The notes beneath the pieces were generated by a model. That model did no database searches and was not told the DNA's origin. It was given only the letters and a program-made list of their open reading frames with translations. Positions 6,530 through 6,821 of a stretch of 6,821 nucleotides of DNA are shown piece by piece; positions within the stretch are counted from its first letter, which is position 1; every line of letters starts with the position of its first letter. The position numbers and the translations under genes were made by a program. The stretch comes from Beijerinckiaceae bacterium. GTDB taxonomy: Bacteria > Pseudomonadota > Alphaproteobacteria > Rhizobiales > Beijerinckiaceae. The DNA lies in the NCBI GenBank assembly GCA_947458675.1, contig CANHAW010000117.1:1-6821 (forward strand). Direction: 5' to 3'.

Positions 6530-6821
6530 TCAGCGCTGGTCGATGCCGAGAATTTTTCGCGTGCGTTCAACGACCGGCTTCGGCGTCGCGTAAATGGCGG
6601 CGACGAGTTTTGTGATTTCTTCTGGGGGCAAAGGCTGCACTTCCAGATTCGTCTTGCGCGCTTCTTCCTTGAAGCCTGCATCATCGAGCGTGGCGCGGAA
6701 GGCGGCGCGCAAAGCGGCAAGCCTGTCAGCAGGCACATTGGCCGGCGCCATCAGCGGACGCCCAAAGGCCCAGGGAGCAAAAACAAGCCGCATGATCTGG
6801 CGCGATTCTTCATCGGGCGCG
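6530..6821 (-). CDS. TctC/Bug-family tripartite tricarboxylate transporter substrate-binding protein (C-terminal fragment, cut by window edge)
   Basis: Only the last 96 codons are visible; the reading frame stays open to the right edge, starting APDEESRQIMRLVFAPWAFG. The segment GRPLMAPANVPADRLAALR, the following RATLDDAGFKEEARKTNLEV, and the final PPEEITKLVAAIYATPKPVVE with RTRKIL are the characteristic C-terminal lobe of the Bug (TctC) periplasmic binding proteins. These proteins capture organic acids such as carboxylates and deliver them to the TctAB membrane permease, although many are orphans without permease genes. The ligand cannot be inferred. The signal peptide and ligand loops lie beyond the window. 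A Met at 6793 is internal and not the start, because the upstream frame is also family-like. The stop is 7 bp from the convergent TPR-GT gene. Confidence 0.85.
   Translation of the reverse strand, partial: APDEESRQIMRLVFAPWAFGRPLMAPANVPADRLAALRAAFRATLDDAGFKEEARKTNLEVQPLPPEEITKLVAAIYATPKPVVERTRKILGIDQR

Noticed and set aside
5872..6738. Minus-strand open frame of 288 codons across the TPR gene and the tctC-like fragment
   Set aside because: It overlaps two genes with family support in other frames, and its sequence is rich in unlikely Arg/Cys/Ser runs.

Overview
The window looks like chromosomal housekeeping DNA from an alphaproteobacterium, most probably a Hyphomicrobiales (Rhizobiales) member. 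The evidence is moderately high GC, an alphaproteobacterial-type AhcY of 468 residues, a DivL-type pseudo-histidine kinase with tyrosine at the phosphoacceptor position, and a perfect palindrome before ahcY of the kind proposed for the SahR regulator. No phage, insertion sequence, CRISPR array, rRNA or tRNA was seen.

Layout, from left to right. Positions 1-115 (minus) hold the N-terminus of tsaE, cut by the window edge. Positions 128-2611 (minus) are divL, a membrane-anchored multi-PAS sensor kinase-like protein whose TAA stop lies inside the tsaE ribosome binding site, so the two are probably translationally coupled. Positions 2612-2818 hold a likely divL promoter and a strong intrinsic terminator for ahcY. 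Positions 2819-4225 (minus) are ahcY, S-adenosylhomocysteine hydrolase. Positions 4226-4316 hold a good sigma70-type promoter and, just upstream of its -35 box, a perfect 20-bp palindrome. Positions 4317-5252 (minus) are prmB, the ribosomal protein L3 glutamine methyltransferase. Positions 5253-5397 are a divergent intergenic region. Positions 5398-6522 (plus) encode a TPR plus GT-B (family 9-like) glycosyltransferase-type protein. Positions 6530-6821 (minus) are the C-terminus of a TctC/Bug-type solute-binding protein that runs off the right edge.

The minus-strand genes share a loose theme. PrmB uses S-adenosylmethionine and produces S-adenosylhomocysteine, which AhcY removes. DivL belongs to the cell-cycle phosphorelay that, in Caulobacter, controls CckA and CtrA. 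The terminator and separate promoter suggest that ahcY and divL-tsaE are distinct transcription units despite being adjacent. The two right-hand genes have no evident link to the rest.

I did not find a clearly new multi-gene system. The two observations most worth following are the tyrosine replacing the phosphoacceptor histidine in the kinase, and the perfect palindrome controlling ahcY.
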